Of a stretch of DNA of 14,322 nucleotides, positions 5,326 to 12,239 are shown one piece after another. Below the pieces are notes generated by a model, which searched no databases, had not been told where the DNA came from, and saw nothing but the letters and a program-made list of their open reading frames with translations. How positions within the stretch are numbered: the stretch's first letter is position 1; every line of letters begins with the position of its first letter. The position numbers and the translations under genes are program-made. The stretch comes from Rhodoluna sp. (GTDB lineage: Bacteria; Actinomycetota; Actinomycetes; Actinomycetales; Microbacteriaceae): assembly GCA_026393335.1 (NCBI GenBank), contig JAPLAJ010000074.1:1-14322 (forward strand), written 5' to 3'.

Positions 5326-6519
5326 ATGAGAAAAATCAACGTAGGACTTATCGGTGGCGGTTTCATGGGTAAGGCCCACTCACTGGCTTATTCTGCTGTA
5401 CCCATGTTTTTCTGGCCAACCGAACTTATGCCGGTCAAGCACACGGTCGCAGAATTTAATGACAAGATGGCTGAAGATGCAGCAGCCAGGTTCGGATTTG
5501 AAAATTCAACATCAGACTGGAACACAATTATCAATAACCCAGAGATTGATCTTGTTGATATCGCCACTCCAAACAACTCACATGCACAAATTGCTATCGC
5601 GGCCCTGAAGGCAGGCAAGCATGTTATTTGTGAAAAGCCTTTAGCTCGCACCGTTGAAGAAGCGGCCCTGATGTATGAAGCAGCACGGAACTCTGACCGC
5701 GTAAACATGGTTGCATTTAACTACCGAAGAACTCCTGCTGTTGCTTTAGCTAAGCGATACATCGACGAAGGTGCGATTGGCAGAGTTATTAACTTCAGAG
5801 CCACCTATCTCCAGGACTGGTCAGCAGATCCGAAATCACCTCTTTCTTGGCGATTCCAGAAAGATATTGCAGGTTCTGGAGCTATAGGCGACATCCTCAC
5901 TCACGTATTAGACATGGCTCGATATTTAGCTGGCGAGGTTACCGAAGTATCAGCGATTACAAACCACATCATCACTGAGAGACCATTGCAGCAATCAGGT
6001 GCAGATTCGCTTGGAAACTCCAAGGGTGGCTCAGATGCACCTAAAGGAAAAGTAGATGTTGAAGACGAAGTGCTATCACTTCTTAAGTTTGCTAATGGTG
6101 CAATCGGGTCCGTTGAAGCAACCAGAAATGCTTGGGGTAGGAACAACTTCATCACACTAGAGATTCATGGTTCAGAAGGTTCAATTGCCTTCAACTATGA
6201 GAACAGGGATCAATTAGAAGTTTGCTTCAAGTCTGACGAAGGTGACCGCAGAGGTTTCCGAACTGTATACACCGGTCCGAACCACCCAAACGGTGAAAGC
6301 CTTTGGCCTATTCCAGCTCTGGGTATCGGCTATGGCGAAACCAAGATCATTGAAGCGCATGACCTATTCAAAGCAATTGCTGGTCAAGAACCTGTACGCC
6401 CTGACTTTGGTGATGGATACCAGGTTGCACTTATTGATGATGCAATTGCACGTTCTGCACAGACTGGTCAATGGACTAAGGTTCCGCAACTAAACCGCGA
6501 AACTGGACAGATTTCTTAG
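5326..6519 (+). CDS. Gfo/Idh/MocA dehydrogenase, levoglucosan-dehydrogenase-like
   Basis: An NAD(P)-dependent sugar oxidoreductase of 397 aa. The Rossmann fold begins VGLIGGGFMGKAHS (6-19), the family motif CEKP is at 102-105 (Lys104 catalytic), and the substrate-side motif GDILTH places Asp189 and His193. From memory the whole chain, including PMFFWP near the start, YLQDWSADP and the C-terminal ALGIGYGETKIIEAHD, resembles levoglucosan dehydrogenase of Arthrobacter-type actinobacteria, which oxidises the 3-hydroxyl of the 1,6-anhydro sugar; I could not align it. It has a good AAGGAAA site, and its stop lies 3 nt before the ATPase start, implying coupling. Inositol or other glycoside 3-dehydrogenase activity is the main alternative. 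Confidence 0.88.
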   Translation: MRKINVGLIGGGFMGKAHSLAYSAVPMFFWPTELMPVKHTVAEFNDKMAEDAAARFGFENSTSDWNTIINNPEIDLVDIATPNNSHAQIAIAALKAGKHVICEKPLARTVEEAALMYEAARNSDRVNMVAFNYRRTPAVALAKRYIDEGAIGRVINFRATYLQDWSADPKSPLSWRFQKDIAGSGAIGDILTHVLDMARYLAGEVTEVSAITNHIITERPLQQSGADSLGNSKGGSDAPKGKVDVEDEVLSLLKFANGAIGSVEATRNAWGRNNFITLEIHGSEGSIAFNYENRDQLEVCFKSDEGDRRGFRTVYTGPNHPNGESLWPIPALGIGYGETKIIEAHDLFKAIAGQEPVRPDFGDGYQVALIDDAIARSAQTGQWTKVPQLNRETGQIS

Positions 6520-6522
6520 ATC

Positions 6523-6864
6523 ATGACAACAGCCAATTCACCAGCTATTGAGATGCGGAGTATCGAGAAATCTTTCGGTACAAACCCAGTCTTGAAGAAC
6601 GTCGACTTCAGCGTAACTGTTGGTGAGGTCCATGCTCTAGCTGGTGAAAATGGAGCTGGTAAATCAACTCTGATGAAAATTCTTCAGGGTGTGTATCAGA
6701 AGGATGCTGGCGAGATTCTCGTTTCAGGTCAAGTAACTGAGATTGAAGACACCTTTGCAGCTAGAAGAGCGGGTATTGGCATGGTCTTCCAAGAGTTTTC
6801 TTTGATACCTAGTCTTACAGTGGCTCAAAACATATTTCTAACCAATCGCACTTGGCATATTTAA
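6523..6864 (+). CDS. Sugar ABC transporter ATPase, N-terminal fragment (RbsA-type, frameshifted)
   Basis: The first 113 residues of an RbsA-like double ATPase that would power sugar uptake. Walker A GENGAGKS (41-48) and the Q-loop VFQE (Gln90) are intact, and the frame is normal to SLTVAQNIFL, after which it runs through a few residues to TAA at 6862. The signature and Walker B of this domain are in the next ORF in another frame. Compared with E. coli RbsA, 22 residues normally separate NIFL from the next recognisable helix; here only 16 nt remain, so about 50 nt are missing and the frame is lost. As it stands the product lacks half an ATPase domain. It starts 3 nt after the dehydrogenase stop. 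Confidence 0.85.
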   Translation: MTTANSPAIEMRSIEKSFGTNPVLKNVDFSVTVGEVHALAGENGAGKSTLMKILQGVYQKDAGEILVSGQVTEIEDTFAARRAGIGMVFQEFSLIPSLTVAQNIFLTNRTWHI

Positions 6865-6868
6865 AGAA

Positions 6869-7984
6869 ATGGAAGTTGAAGTCGATCCTTCCAGGACTGT
6901 TGAATCAATGCCAACTGCACTTTGGCAATTAACTGAGATCGCAAAAGCGCTAGCTCAAAACGCCAAGGTCCTAATCATGGATGAACCAACTGCTTCTCTT
7001 GCTAAGCATGAGGCTGAGGGACTTTTTGCCCTGATCGAAAGACTAAAGGCAAAAGGAATTGCTATTGTTTACATCTCACACCGCATGGATGAGATTTACC
7101 GTATTGCCGATCGCATTACTGTGTTGCGCGACGGTTCAAGAGTGCTGACAGAGTCTCTAAAGAAGGTGTCTCCAGAACAAATTGTTGAGGCAATCGTTGG
7201 ACGTAAGTCAGCAGCTCATCTAGTTCACAAGAGTAGGGCTGACAAGATCTCAAGCAAAATTGCGCTGGACGTCAAGAACCTCTCTTCTGGACCTAAGCTG
7301 CAGAATGTCTCCTTACAGTTACGTCGCGGAGAGATTTTAGGACTAGCTGGCCTTATGGGTTCGGGAAGAACCGAACTGGTCAATACACTTTTCGGAATCT
7401 TGAAACCAACTTCAGGAACTATCTCCATCAACGGAAAACTAGTTGATATCTCTTCGCCAAAGCGAGCTATTGATAACCGCATAGCACTAGTACCCGAAGA
7501 TCGCAGATCTCAGGGGCTTGTTCTAGACCACCCAGTTACGGAAAACCTCACTCTTCCCCTGTTGGACGATCTCAAGAGCAGCGGCTTGTTATCAAAGAAG
7601 AAGATTGCGGTTAAGAGTAAAGAAATCATTGACCAATTTGATATAAAACTGGCACATCCGAGCATTCGCGTTAGCTCTCTATCAGGCGGCAACCAGCAGA
7701 AAGTTGTTATCGGCAAATGGTTGGGGACGAATCCAGAGATCCTTTTGATGGATGAGCCAACCGCTGGAGTTGATATCGGTACCAAGAGTGAGATTTTGGA
7801 TTTGGTAAGAAAGATTGCTGATAGCGGCAAATCAGTCATTCTGGTTTCCTCGGAACTTCCTGAGCTACTATCTGTTTCAGATCGCATCTTGGTTCTTAAA
7901 GATGGCCACGTTTCAAAAAGCCTCAATCGCGACGAAATCCCAAGCGAAGAATTTTTACAACTAGCAATTCAAGGAGCAGCATGA
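6869..7984 (+). CDS. Sugar ABC transporter ATPase, C-terminal fragment (RbsA-type)
   Basis: Remaining 371 residues of the same RbsA-like ATPase, 4 nt after the first fragment's stop. It holds the rest of domain 1 (EIAKAL 23-28, Walker B VLIMDEPTAS 34-43, H-loop His71) and all of domain 2: the degenerate Walker A GLMGSGRTE (161-169) usual for this family, LSGGNQQ (271-277) and Walker B ILLMDEPTAGVD (291-302). The usual LSxGxQQ signature of domain 1 is replaced by MPTALWQ. In-frame homology extends upstream of the ATG (IFKE), and there is no ribosome site, so this ATG is probably not a native start; translation could occur by coupling. Its stop overlaps the permease start (ATGA). Together the fragments give about 485 residues, against about 500 for the family. 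Confidence 0.85.
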   Translation: MEVEVDPSRTVESMPTALWQLTEIAKALAQNAKVLIMDEPTASLAKHEAEGLFALIERLKAKGIAIVYISHRMDEIYRIADRITVLRDGSRVLTESLKKVSPEQIVEAIVGRKSAAHLVHKSRADKISSKIALDVKNLSSGPKLQNVSLQLRRGEILGLAGLMGSGRTELVNTLFGILKPTSGTISINGKLVDISSPKRAIDNRIALVPEDRRSQGLVLDHPVTENLTLPLLDDLKSSGLLSKKKIAVKSKEIIDQFDIKLAHPSIRVSSLSGGNQQKVVIGKWLGTNPEILLMDEPTAGVDIGTKSEILDLVRKIADSGKSVILVSSELPELLSVSDRILVLKDGHVSKSLNRDEIPSEEFLQLAIQGAA

Positions 7985-8943
7985 GCACAAAAACTAAAAC
8001 TGGTCTAGCGTTGAATCGATTGAAGAGATTCGAGTGGCAACAAAACATTATCTACATAGGTTTTGCTGCTGTATTTATTCTCTTCGCGGTCCTGTTGGCC
8101 GATTCAGGGTTTACTAGCCCAAATAACCTGCTGAACATTTTTAGACAAACAGCAACCATTTCAATAATGGCTATGGCTATGACGTATGTTATTGCTGCGG
8201 CAGAGATTGATCTGAGCATCGGCTCAGTTGCTGGTCTTGCTGCTGTGGTCTCTGCGATGACAATAGATAGCTTTGGCCTTATCCCGGGCATAGCAGCTGG
8301 CCTGGCAGTAGGAGCCATAGCAGGGGCAATCAGTGGTGGGCTTGTCGCTTGGCTGAAAGTACCATCATTTCTGGTAACTCTTGGAATGCTAGGTCTCGTT
8401 GTTGGTGTCGCCCGTTGGATTACAGAATCAGCTCCAATTCCAATTGCTGATCAAACCTTCATTGCAATTTTTGGTGGAGCCGATTTAGGTCCGATACCTG
8501 GTTTGCTAATTTGGGTCGCTGCGGCAGTGAGCATAGGAGCGATTGTTATGAACAAAACAAAGTTCGGTCGTCACGTCCGAGCAACCGGTGGAAACCTAGT
8601 GGCTGCTGGATACACCGGGGTGAAGACAGCAAGAATCAAATTCATGGTTCTATTGCTTTCTGGAGTGGTCGCATCACTAGCAGGAATGCTTTATGCAGGC
8701 CGTTTACAGTCTGGAAGATTCCAGTGGGGGACGGGAGATGAGTTGTCAGTTATCGCTGCAGTAATTCTTGGTGGCACCAGCTTGTTTGGTGGACGAGGAC
8801 AAGTAGTTGGGTCACTGTTCGGAGCTTTATTTATTGGTCTTATCAATAATGGTCTAATTTTGGCTGGCCTTGATGTTAGCCAACAGCAGGTAGTCAGAGG
8901 CGCGATCATAATTCTCGCAGTGGCATTGTCGAGAAAGAAGTAA
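7981..8943 (+). CDS. Sugar ABC transporter permease (RbsC-like, CUT2 type)
   Basis: An integral membrane permease of 320 aa of the BPD_transp_2 family that forms the channel with the RbsA-type ATPase. There are about eight to ten hydrophobic segments, roughly at 22-41, 58-73, 83-95, 100-123, 128-146, 173-190, 220-239, 256-269, 276-297 and 304-316. Family motifs EIDLSIGS (75-82) and GGTSLFGGRG (264-273) are present, and the cytoplasmic loop GRHVRATGGNLVAAGYTGV (196-214) is the ATPase contact region. The start overlaps the ATPase stop by 4 nt and has AAGGAG just upstream. It is intact although its ATPase partner is broken. Confidence 0.94.
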   Translation: MSTKTKTGLALNRLKRFEWQQNIIYIGFAAVFILFAVLLADSGFTSPNNLLNIFRQTATISIMAMAMTYVIAAAEIDLSIGSVAGLAAVVSAMTIDSFGLIPGIAAGLAVGAIAGAISGGLVAWLKVPSFLVTLGMLGLVVGVARWITESAPIPIADQTFIAIFGGADLGPIPGLLIWVAAAVSIGAIVMNKTKFGRHVRATGGNLVAAGYTGVKTARIKFMVLLLSGVVASLAGMLYAGRLQSGRFQWGTGDELSVIAAVILGGTSLFGGRGQVVGSLFGALFIGLINNGLILAGLDVSQQQVVRGAIIILAVALSRKK

Positions 8944-8947
8944 AACT

Positions 8948-10069
8948 ATGCAAACAAAACTTAGAGCTGGAATTATTGGAACTGGATTTATCGCTACCGT
9001 TCATACCCGGGCAATTCGAAATTCAGGGCATGAATTAGTCGCGATTGCTGGTTCTAGCGCAGAGTCAGCAACAGTCGTTGCTCAAAAGTTCAACATACCC
9101 AAAGTGTTTTCAACCTGGCAAGAACTCGTTTTATCGCCAGACGTTGATGTGGTGCACATCTGCACACCTAATGAATTGCATGCTGAAATTTGTATAGCTG
9201 CTGCCAAGGCAAACAAACAGATTGTCTGTGAGAAACCGATCTCTGTGAACGGCCAAGAAGCTAACGCTATAGAAGCTGCAGTTCTAAATAGTGGTGTTGG
9301 CTTTGCAGTTCCATTTGCCTATCGCTTTTACCCGATAGTTAGAGAGATGCGGGCAAGACTCCTAAATGGCGAGGCAGGGTCAGTTCACCAAATGCATGGC
9401 AACTACTTGCAAGATTGGCTAGCAGATTCAACGTCGGATAACTGGAGAGTCGATTCTGTAGCTGGAGGTAAGTCAAGAGCTTTCGCTGATGTCGGCACAC
9501 ACTGGTGCGATCTGATGGAGTTTGTAACAGGTGATCGAATAGCTCGCCTAACCGCCAACACAAGCAAGGCTTATCAAGAGCGTAATGGCGTTAAGGTTCA
9601 AACAGAAGATATAGCAAACATTATCTTTGAAACTGTTGGCGGTGCGACAGGCACATTAACGGTAAGCCAAGTTTCTCTTGGTCGCAAAAATCAACTACTA
9701 ATTGAAGTAGATGGCTCGAAGGCTTCGTATACCTTCAATCAAGAGAGCCCAGACACCTTGCTGATTGGTGGGAGAGAGTCAAACCAAATCATTATGCGTG
9801 GCAATGACACTTTAACTTCCGCTGATGGCAAGCGACTCTCGCTACTACCATCTGGTCATCCTCAGGGCTATCAGGATGCATTCAATGCTTTCATCTCTGA
9901 TGCTTATGACGAGTTTCAAGGAAAGATGGTTGTAGGCGTGCCAGGATTGCGGGATGGACTTCGTTCCGCTTTCCTAATAGAAGCGGTTCTGTTATCAGCT
10001 GAAAGCAAGACCTGGGTAAATGTGCCAGAAGCCTCAGGCCAAAGTCAGACTAAAATGTTGGCAAGCTAA
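8948..10069 (+). CDS. Gfo/Idh/MocA-family sugar oxidoreductase (second)
   Basis: A second NAD(P)-dependent oxidoreductase, 373 aa. The Rossmann start is AGIIGTGFIATVHT (7-20), CEKP is at 94-97 (Lys96), and the active-site motif is DVGTHWCDL with Asp181 and His185. YLQDW (153-157) is shared with the first dehydrogenase at 5326-6519, but overall identity appears low, so the two are not a recent duplication. It starts 4 nt after the permease stop. In a levoglucosan-type cycle this enzyme would be the counterpart that reduces the 3-keto sugar and regenerates the cofactor; that role is inference. Alternatives are inositol- or glucose-type dehydrogenases. Confidence 0.9.
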   Translation: MQTKLRAGIIGTGFIATVHTRAIRNSGHELVAIAGSSAESATVVAQKFNIPKVFSTWQELVLSPDVDVVHICTPNELHAEICIAAAKANKQIVCEKPISVNGQEANAIEAAVLNSGVGFAVPFAYRFYPIVREMRARLLNGEAGSVHQMHGNYLQDWLADSTSDNWRVDSVAGGKSRAFADVGTHWCDLMEFVTGDRIARLTANTSKAYQERNGVKVQTEDIANIIFETVGGATGTLTVSQVSLGRKNQLLIEVDGSKASYTFNQESPDTLLIGGRESNQIIMRGNDTLTSADGKRLSLLPSGHPQGYQDAFNAFISDAYDEFQGKMVVGVPGLRDGLRSAFLIEAVLLSAESKTWVNVPEASGQSQTKMLAS

Positions 10070-10084
10070 TAAAAGGTTAGGCAG

Positions 10085-11092
10085 ATGACTCGTCCAGTAA
10101 CACTATTCACAGGTCAATGGGCAGATCTCACGCTAGAGGAAGTAGCAAAGCTGGCAAGCGGGTGGGGCTATGACGGCTTAGAGATTGCTTGTAGCGCTGA
10201 GCACCTTGATGTTTGGCGAGCTGCCGAGGACGATGCTTATGTTCGAGAACGCTTGGCGATATTAGACAAATACAATCTCAAACTCTATGCAATTTCAAAT
10301 CACCTTAAAGGGCAAGCAGTTTGTGATAACCCAATTGACTTCAGGCATCAAAGTATTGTTGGTGCCAAAGTTTGGGGAGATGGTGACGCCGAGGGAGTAC
10401 GTCAGCGAGCTGCGCAAGAGATGAAACTCACAGCAATTGCAGCACGAAAACTAGGAGTGGACACTGTGGTGGGATTCACAGGTTCTTCTATCTGGCAATA
10501 CGTAGCTATGTTTCCTCCGGTATCTCAAGAAGTAATAGAAGCTGGCTACCAAGATTTTGCTGATCGCTGGAATCCAATCATGGATGTTTATGATTCTGAA
10601 GGTGTTCGCTTCGCTCTTGAAGTTCATCCATCAGAAATTGCCTATGACTACTTCACAACAGTGAGAACTCTAAGAGCAATTGACAACCGTAAAGCATTTG
10701 GCCTGAACTGGGATCCAAGCCACATGCATTGGCAAGACATAGATCCTGTAAATTTCATTCTTGACTTCGCTGATCGCATCTATCACGTTGACTGTAAAGA
10801 TACCTTTGTAAGAAAGCAGGATGGCAGAGTTGGCCGATTGGGCTCTCACCTAGGCTGGGACGACCCTAAACGAGGCTGGACATTTGTTTCAACTGGTAGA
10901 GGGCATATTGACTGGGAGTCTTCCTTCCGAGCCTTGAACACAATTGGTTACAAAGGTCCAATTTCAGTGGAGTGGGAAGATGCAGGAATGGATCGACTTC
11001 ATGGAGCCGAAGAAGCTCTTGGTTTTGTAAGGTCACTTCTCTGGAAAACTCCAGACGCCTCATTTGATTCAGTTTTCAATCAAGACAAGTAA
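10085..11092 (+). CDS. Sugar phosphate isomerase/epimerase family (TIM barrel, second)
   Basis: A 335-aa TIM-barrel enzyme of the same superfamily as the 3195-4031 product but a different, longer subfamily. Likely metal ligands are Glu in FALEVHPSE, Asp in LNWDPSHMHW, His in IYHVDCKD and Glu in ISVEWEDAG. The long insertion around DDPKRGWTFVSTGRGHIDW is typical of larger members found beside Gfo/Idh/MocA dehydrogenases. It begins 15 nt after the second dehydrogenase, with a weak AGG site. Possible reactions are isomerisation, beta-elimination or hydration of a 3-keto sugar; sequence alone does not choose. Confidence 0.88.
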   Translation: MTRPVTLFTGQWADLTLEEVAKLASGWGYDGLEIACSAEHLDVWRAAEDDAYVRERLAILDKYNLKLYAISNHLKGQAVCDNPIDFRHQSIVGAKVWGDGDAEGVRQRAAQEMKLTAIAARKLGVDTVVGFTGSSIWQYVAMFPPVSQEVIEAGYQDFADRWNPIMDVYDSEGVRFALEVHPSEIAYDYFTTVRTLRAIDNRKAFGLNWDPSHMHWQDIDPVNFILDFADRIYHVDCKDTFVRKQDGRVGRLGSHLGWDDPKRGWTFVSTGRGHIDWESSFRALNTIGYKGPISVEWEDAGMDRLHGAEEALGFVRSLLWKTPDASFDSVFNQDK

Positions 11093-11107
11093 AAAGAACT
11101 GCTAACC

Positions 11108-11434
11108 GTGTCCGAGATTTGCACAGTGGTGGCAATATTCACTCCCAAACCTGAGTTTTACTCAGATGTCCGAGCTTTGTTATTTGAAGTAACTCCAAAA
11201 GTCCATGATGAGCCTGGTTGTGAGTTCTACACAATGAATGAAGACGTTCAAGGTCGCTTGGTTCATATAGAAGCCTGGACAACTAAACAACACTGGCTTG
11301 ATCACATGCAGCAACAAACTGTGAAAGATATTCTCAAAGGAGTGGACGGCAAGCTCTCCAAAGACATTGAAGTTTTTGAACTTTATAACGTTCCCACTGG
11401 TACAAGCGGTAAAGGAACAATCAGTTCTACTTAG
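11108..11434 (+). CDS. ABM-domain (antibiotic biosynthesis monooxygenase-like) protein
   Basis: A small 108-aa protein with the dimeric alpha/beta-barrel ABM fold: the N-terminal strand CTVVAIFTPKPE, a helix, the family signature VHDEPGCEFYTM, then VHIEAWTTKQHWLDHM. It starts with GTG at 11108, 15 nt after the preceding gene, so it is probably the last gene of the sugar operon. Despite the family name, many members have other or unknown roles (YgiN-type quinol oxidation, heme handling, or small-molecule isomerisation by related folds). Its place behind the two sugar enzymes suggests an accessory metabolic role, not antibiotic synthesis. No terminator is visible behind it. Confidence 0.8.
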   Translation: MSEICTVVAIFTPKPEFYSDVRALLFEVTPKVHDEPGCEFYTMNEDVQGRLVHIEAWTTKQHWLDHMQQQTVKDILKGVDGKLSKDIEVFELYNVPTGTSGKGTISST

Positions 11435-11469
11435 TACGCCAACTAAAGACTTATATGAGCACTGTTCAC

Positions 11470-11481
11470 TAACCTAGAGGT
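11470..11481 (+). promoter_or_regulatory. Probable leaderless promoter of the SCP-like gene
   Basis: TAACCT (11470-11475) ends 6 nt before the ATG at 11482, the same arrangement as purD. AGAGG lies too close to the ATG to be a normal ribosome site. A clear -35 is not seen. Confidence 0.4.
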
Positions 11482-11874
11482 ATGTCTAGACGACGAATCA
11501 AACACGATGACGGTATTGACGCAATCAATGCAGTGATTCGAGCCAAAAAACAAGCAAATGAACTTAAGCCGACAGATGCACTATTTGCTACGGCGGTTAG
11601 ATATCTTCTTGAAGAACTTGCTGAAGTTGCACCAGGAAACTCAGTAGAAGTTAGAGTTCCACCACTTGGTGCTACTCAATGTATTGAAGGCCCTAGGCAC
11701 ACCAGAGGCACACCTCCTAATGTGGTTGAGATTAGTCCTAAGGTTTGGTTTGATCTTGCGCTCGGTTACATATCTTGGGATTCAGCTGTGCAGGATCATC
11801 TAGTTTCTTCAAGTGGAGTTAGGGCCTCGTTAGGCGAAGTGTTGCCGCTAACCTTGAAGCATGTCCAAAGATAA
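11482..11874 (+). CDS. SCP2-like sterol carrier family protein, purF neighbour
   Basis: A 130-aa cytoplasmic protein resembling the actinobacterial 'sterol carrier family' proteins encoded just upstream of purF, for example the mycobacterial gene Rv0807. It has a basic start (SRRRIKHDDGIDAI), a helical first third and a beta-rich second half with VEVRVPPLGATQCIEGPRHTRG and PPNVVEISPKVWFDLALG. No catalytic residues are known for this group and its role is not established; lipid or ligand binding is the name-giving guess. The conserved linkage to purF supports orthology. Its last 14 nt overlap the next gene. Confidence 0.75.
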   Translation: MSRRRIKHDDGIDAINAVIRAKKQANELKPTDALFATAVRYLLEELAEVAPGNSVEVRVPPLGATQCIEGPRHTRGTPPNVVEISPKVWFDLALGYISWDSAVQDHLVSSSGVRASLGEVLPLTLKHVQR

Positions 11875-12136
11875 AACTGAGACGGCGAAAATCCGTCGAG
11901 CACCTAAGTTCATACCGTTCATGCTGACAGGGGTCCTGTTAGGTGGGCTTATTGCCATCATCCTGTCGCTGTCTATAACCACACAGGATGGCAAGACCGC
12001 AGGGTTTCTAACTCAGCTCTTGGTCTACTGCTTAGGTCTCGGGGCAGGATTAGGGGTATTAGCAGCTGTCGTCTTTGATGCACTTACAGCGCGTCGAGTT
12101 AAGGATGTGCAAGTCTCCAAAACCTCCTCCAACTAG
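11861..12136 (+). CDS. Small two-helix membrane protein of unknown function
   Basis: A 91-aa protein with a charged, basic N-terminus (SKDKTETAKIRRAPK), two hydrophobic segments (about 18-39 and 49-70), and a basic tail (TARRVKDVQVSK), so both ends are probably cytoplasmic. It overlaps the SCP-like gene by 14 nt and is probably co-transcribed with it. Small membrane proteins at this position near purF occur in related actinobacteria in my recollection, but I know no function. Confidence 0.65.
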   Translation: MSKDKTETAKIRRAPKFIPFMLTGVLLGGLIAIILSLSITTQDGKTAGFLTQLLVYCLGLGAGLGVLAAVVFDALTARRVKDVQVSKTSSN

Positions 12137-12137
12137 C

Positions 12138-12239
12138 CCGCTAAACTAGCAGGGTAACGCCAAGTATTTGGCGACAATGAAGTCAAAAACTTGAGTTTTA
12201 CAAGCACGCAACCCCCACTCATAGAGACGGAAACTGCCC
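12138..12239 (+). promoter_or_regulatory. purF promoter and leader with two small hairpins
   Basis: A TAAACT box (12142-12147) lies inside GCTA-AAC-TAGC, which could be a promoter or a weak terminator of the preceding gene. Downstream are a perfect 6-bp hairpin CGCCAA-GTAT-TTGGCG (12158-12173) and a 5-bp hairpin AAAAC-TTGA-GTTTT (12186-12199). If transcription starts near 12155, purF has a leader of about 85 nt. I recognise no known riboswitch. Confidence 0.4.

Noticed and set aside
6838..6871. Programmed ribosomal frameshift joining the two ATPase ORFs
   Set aside because: There is no slippery heptamer with a downstream structure, and about 17 residues of the fold would still be missing after a shift, so a deletion is the simpler reading.
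12178..12195. Five-codon upstream ORF (MKSKT) in the purF leader
   Set aside because: It has no ribosome site and is short enough to be chance; no purine-related codon pattern is present.
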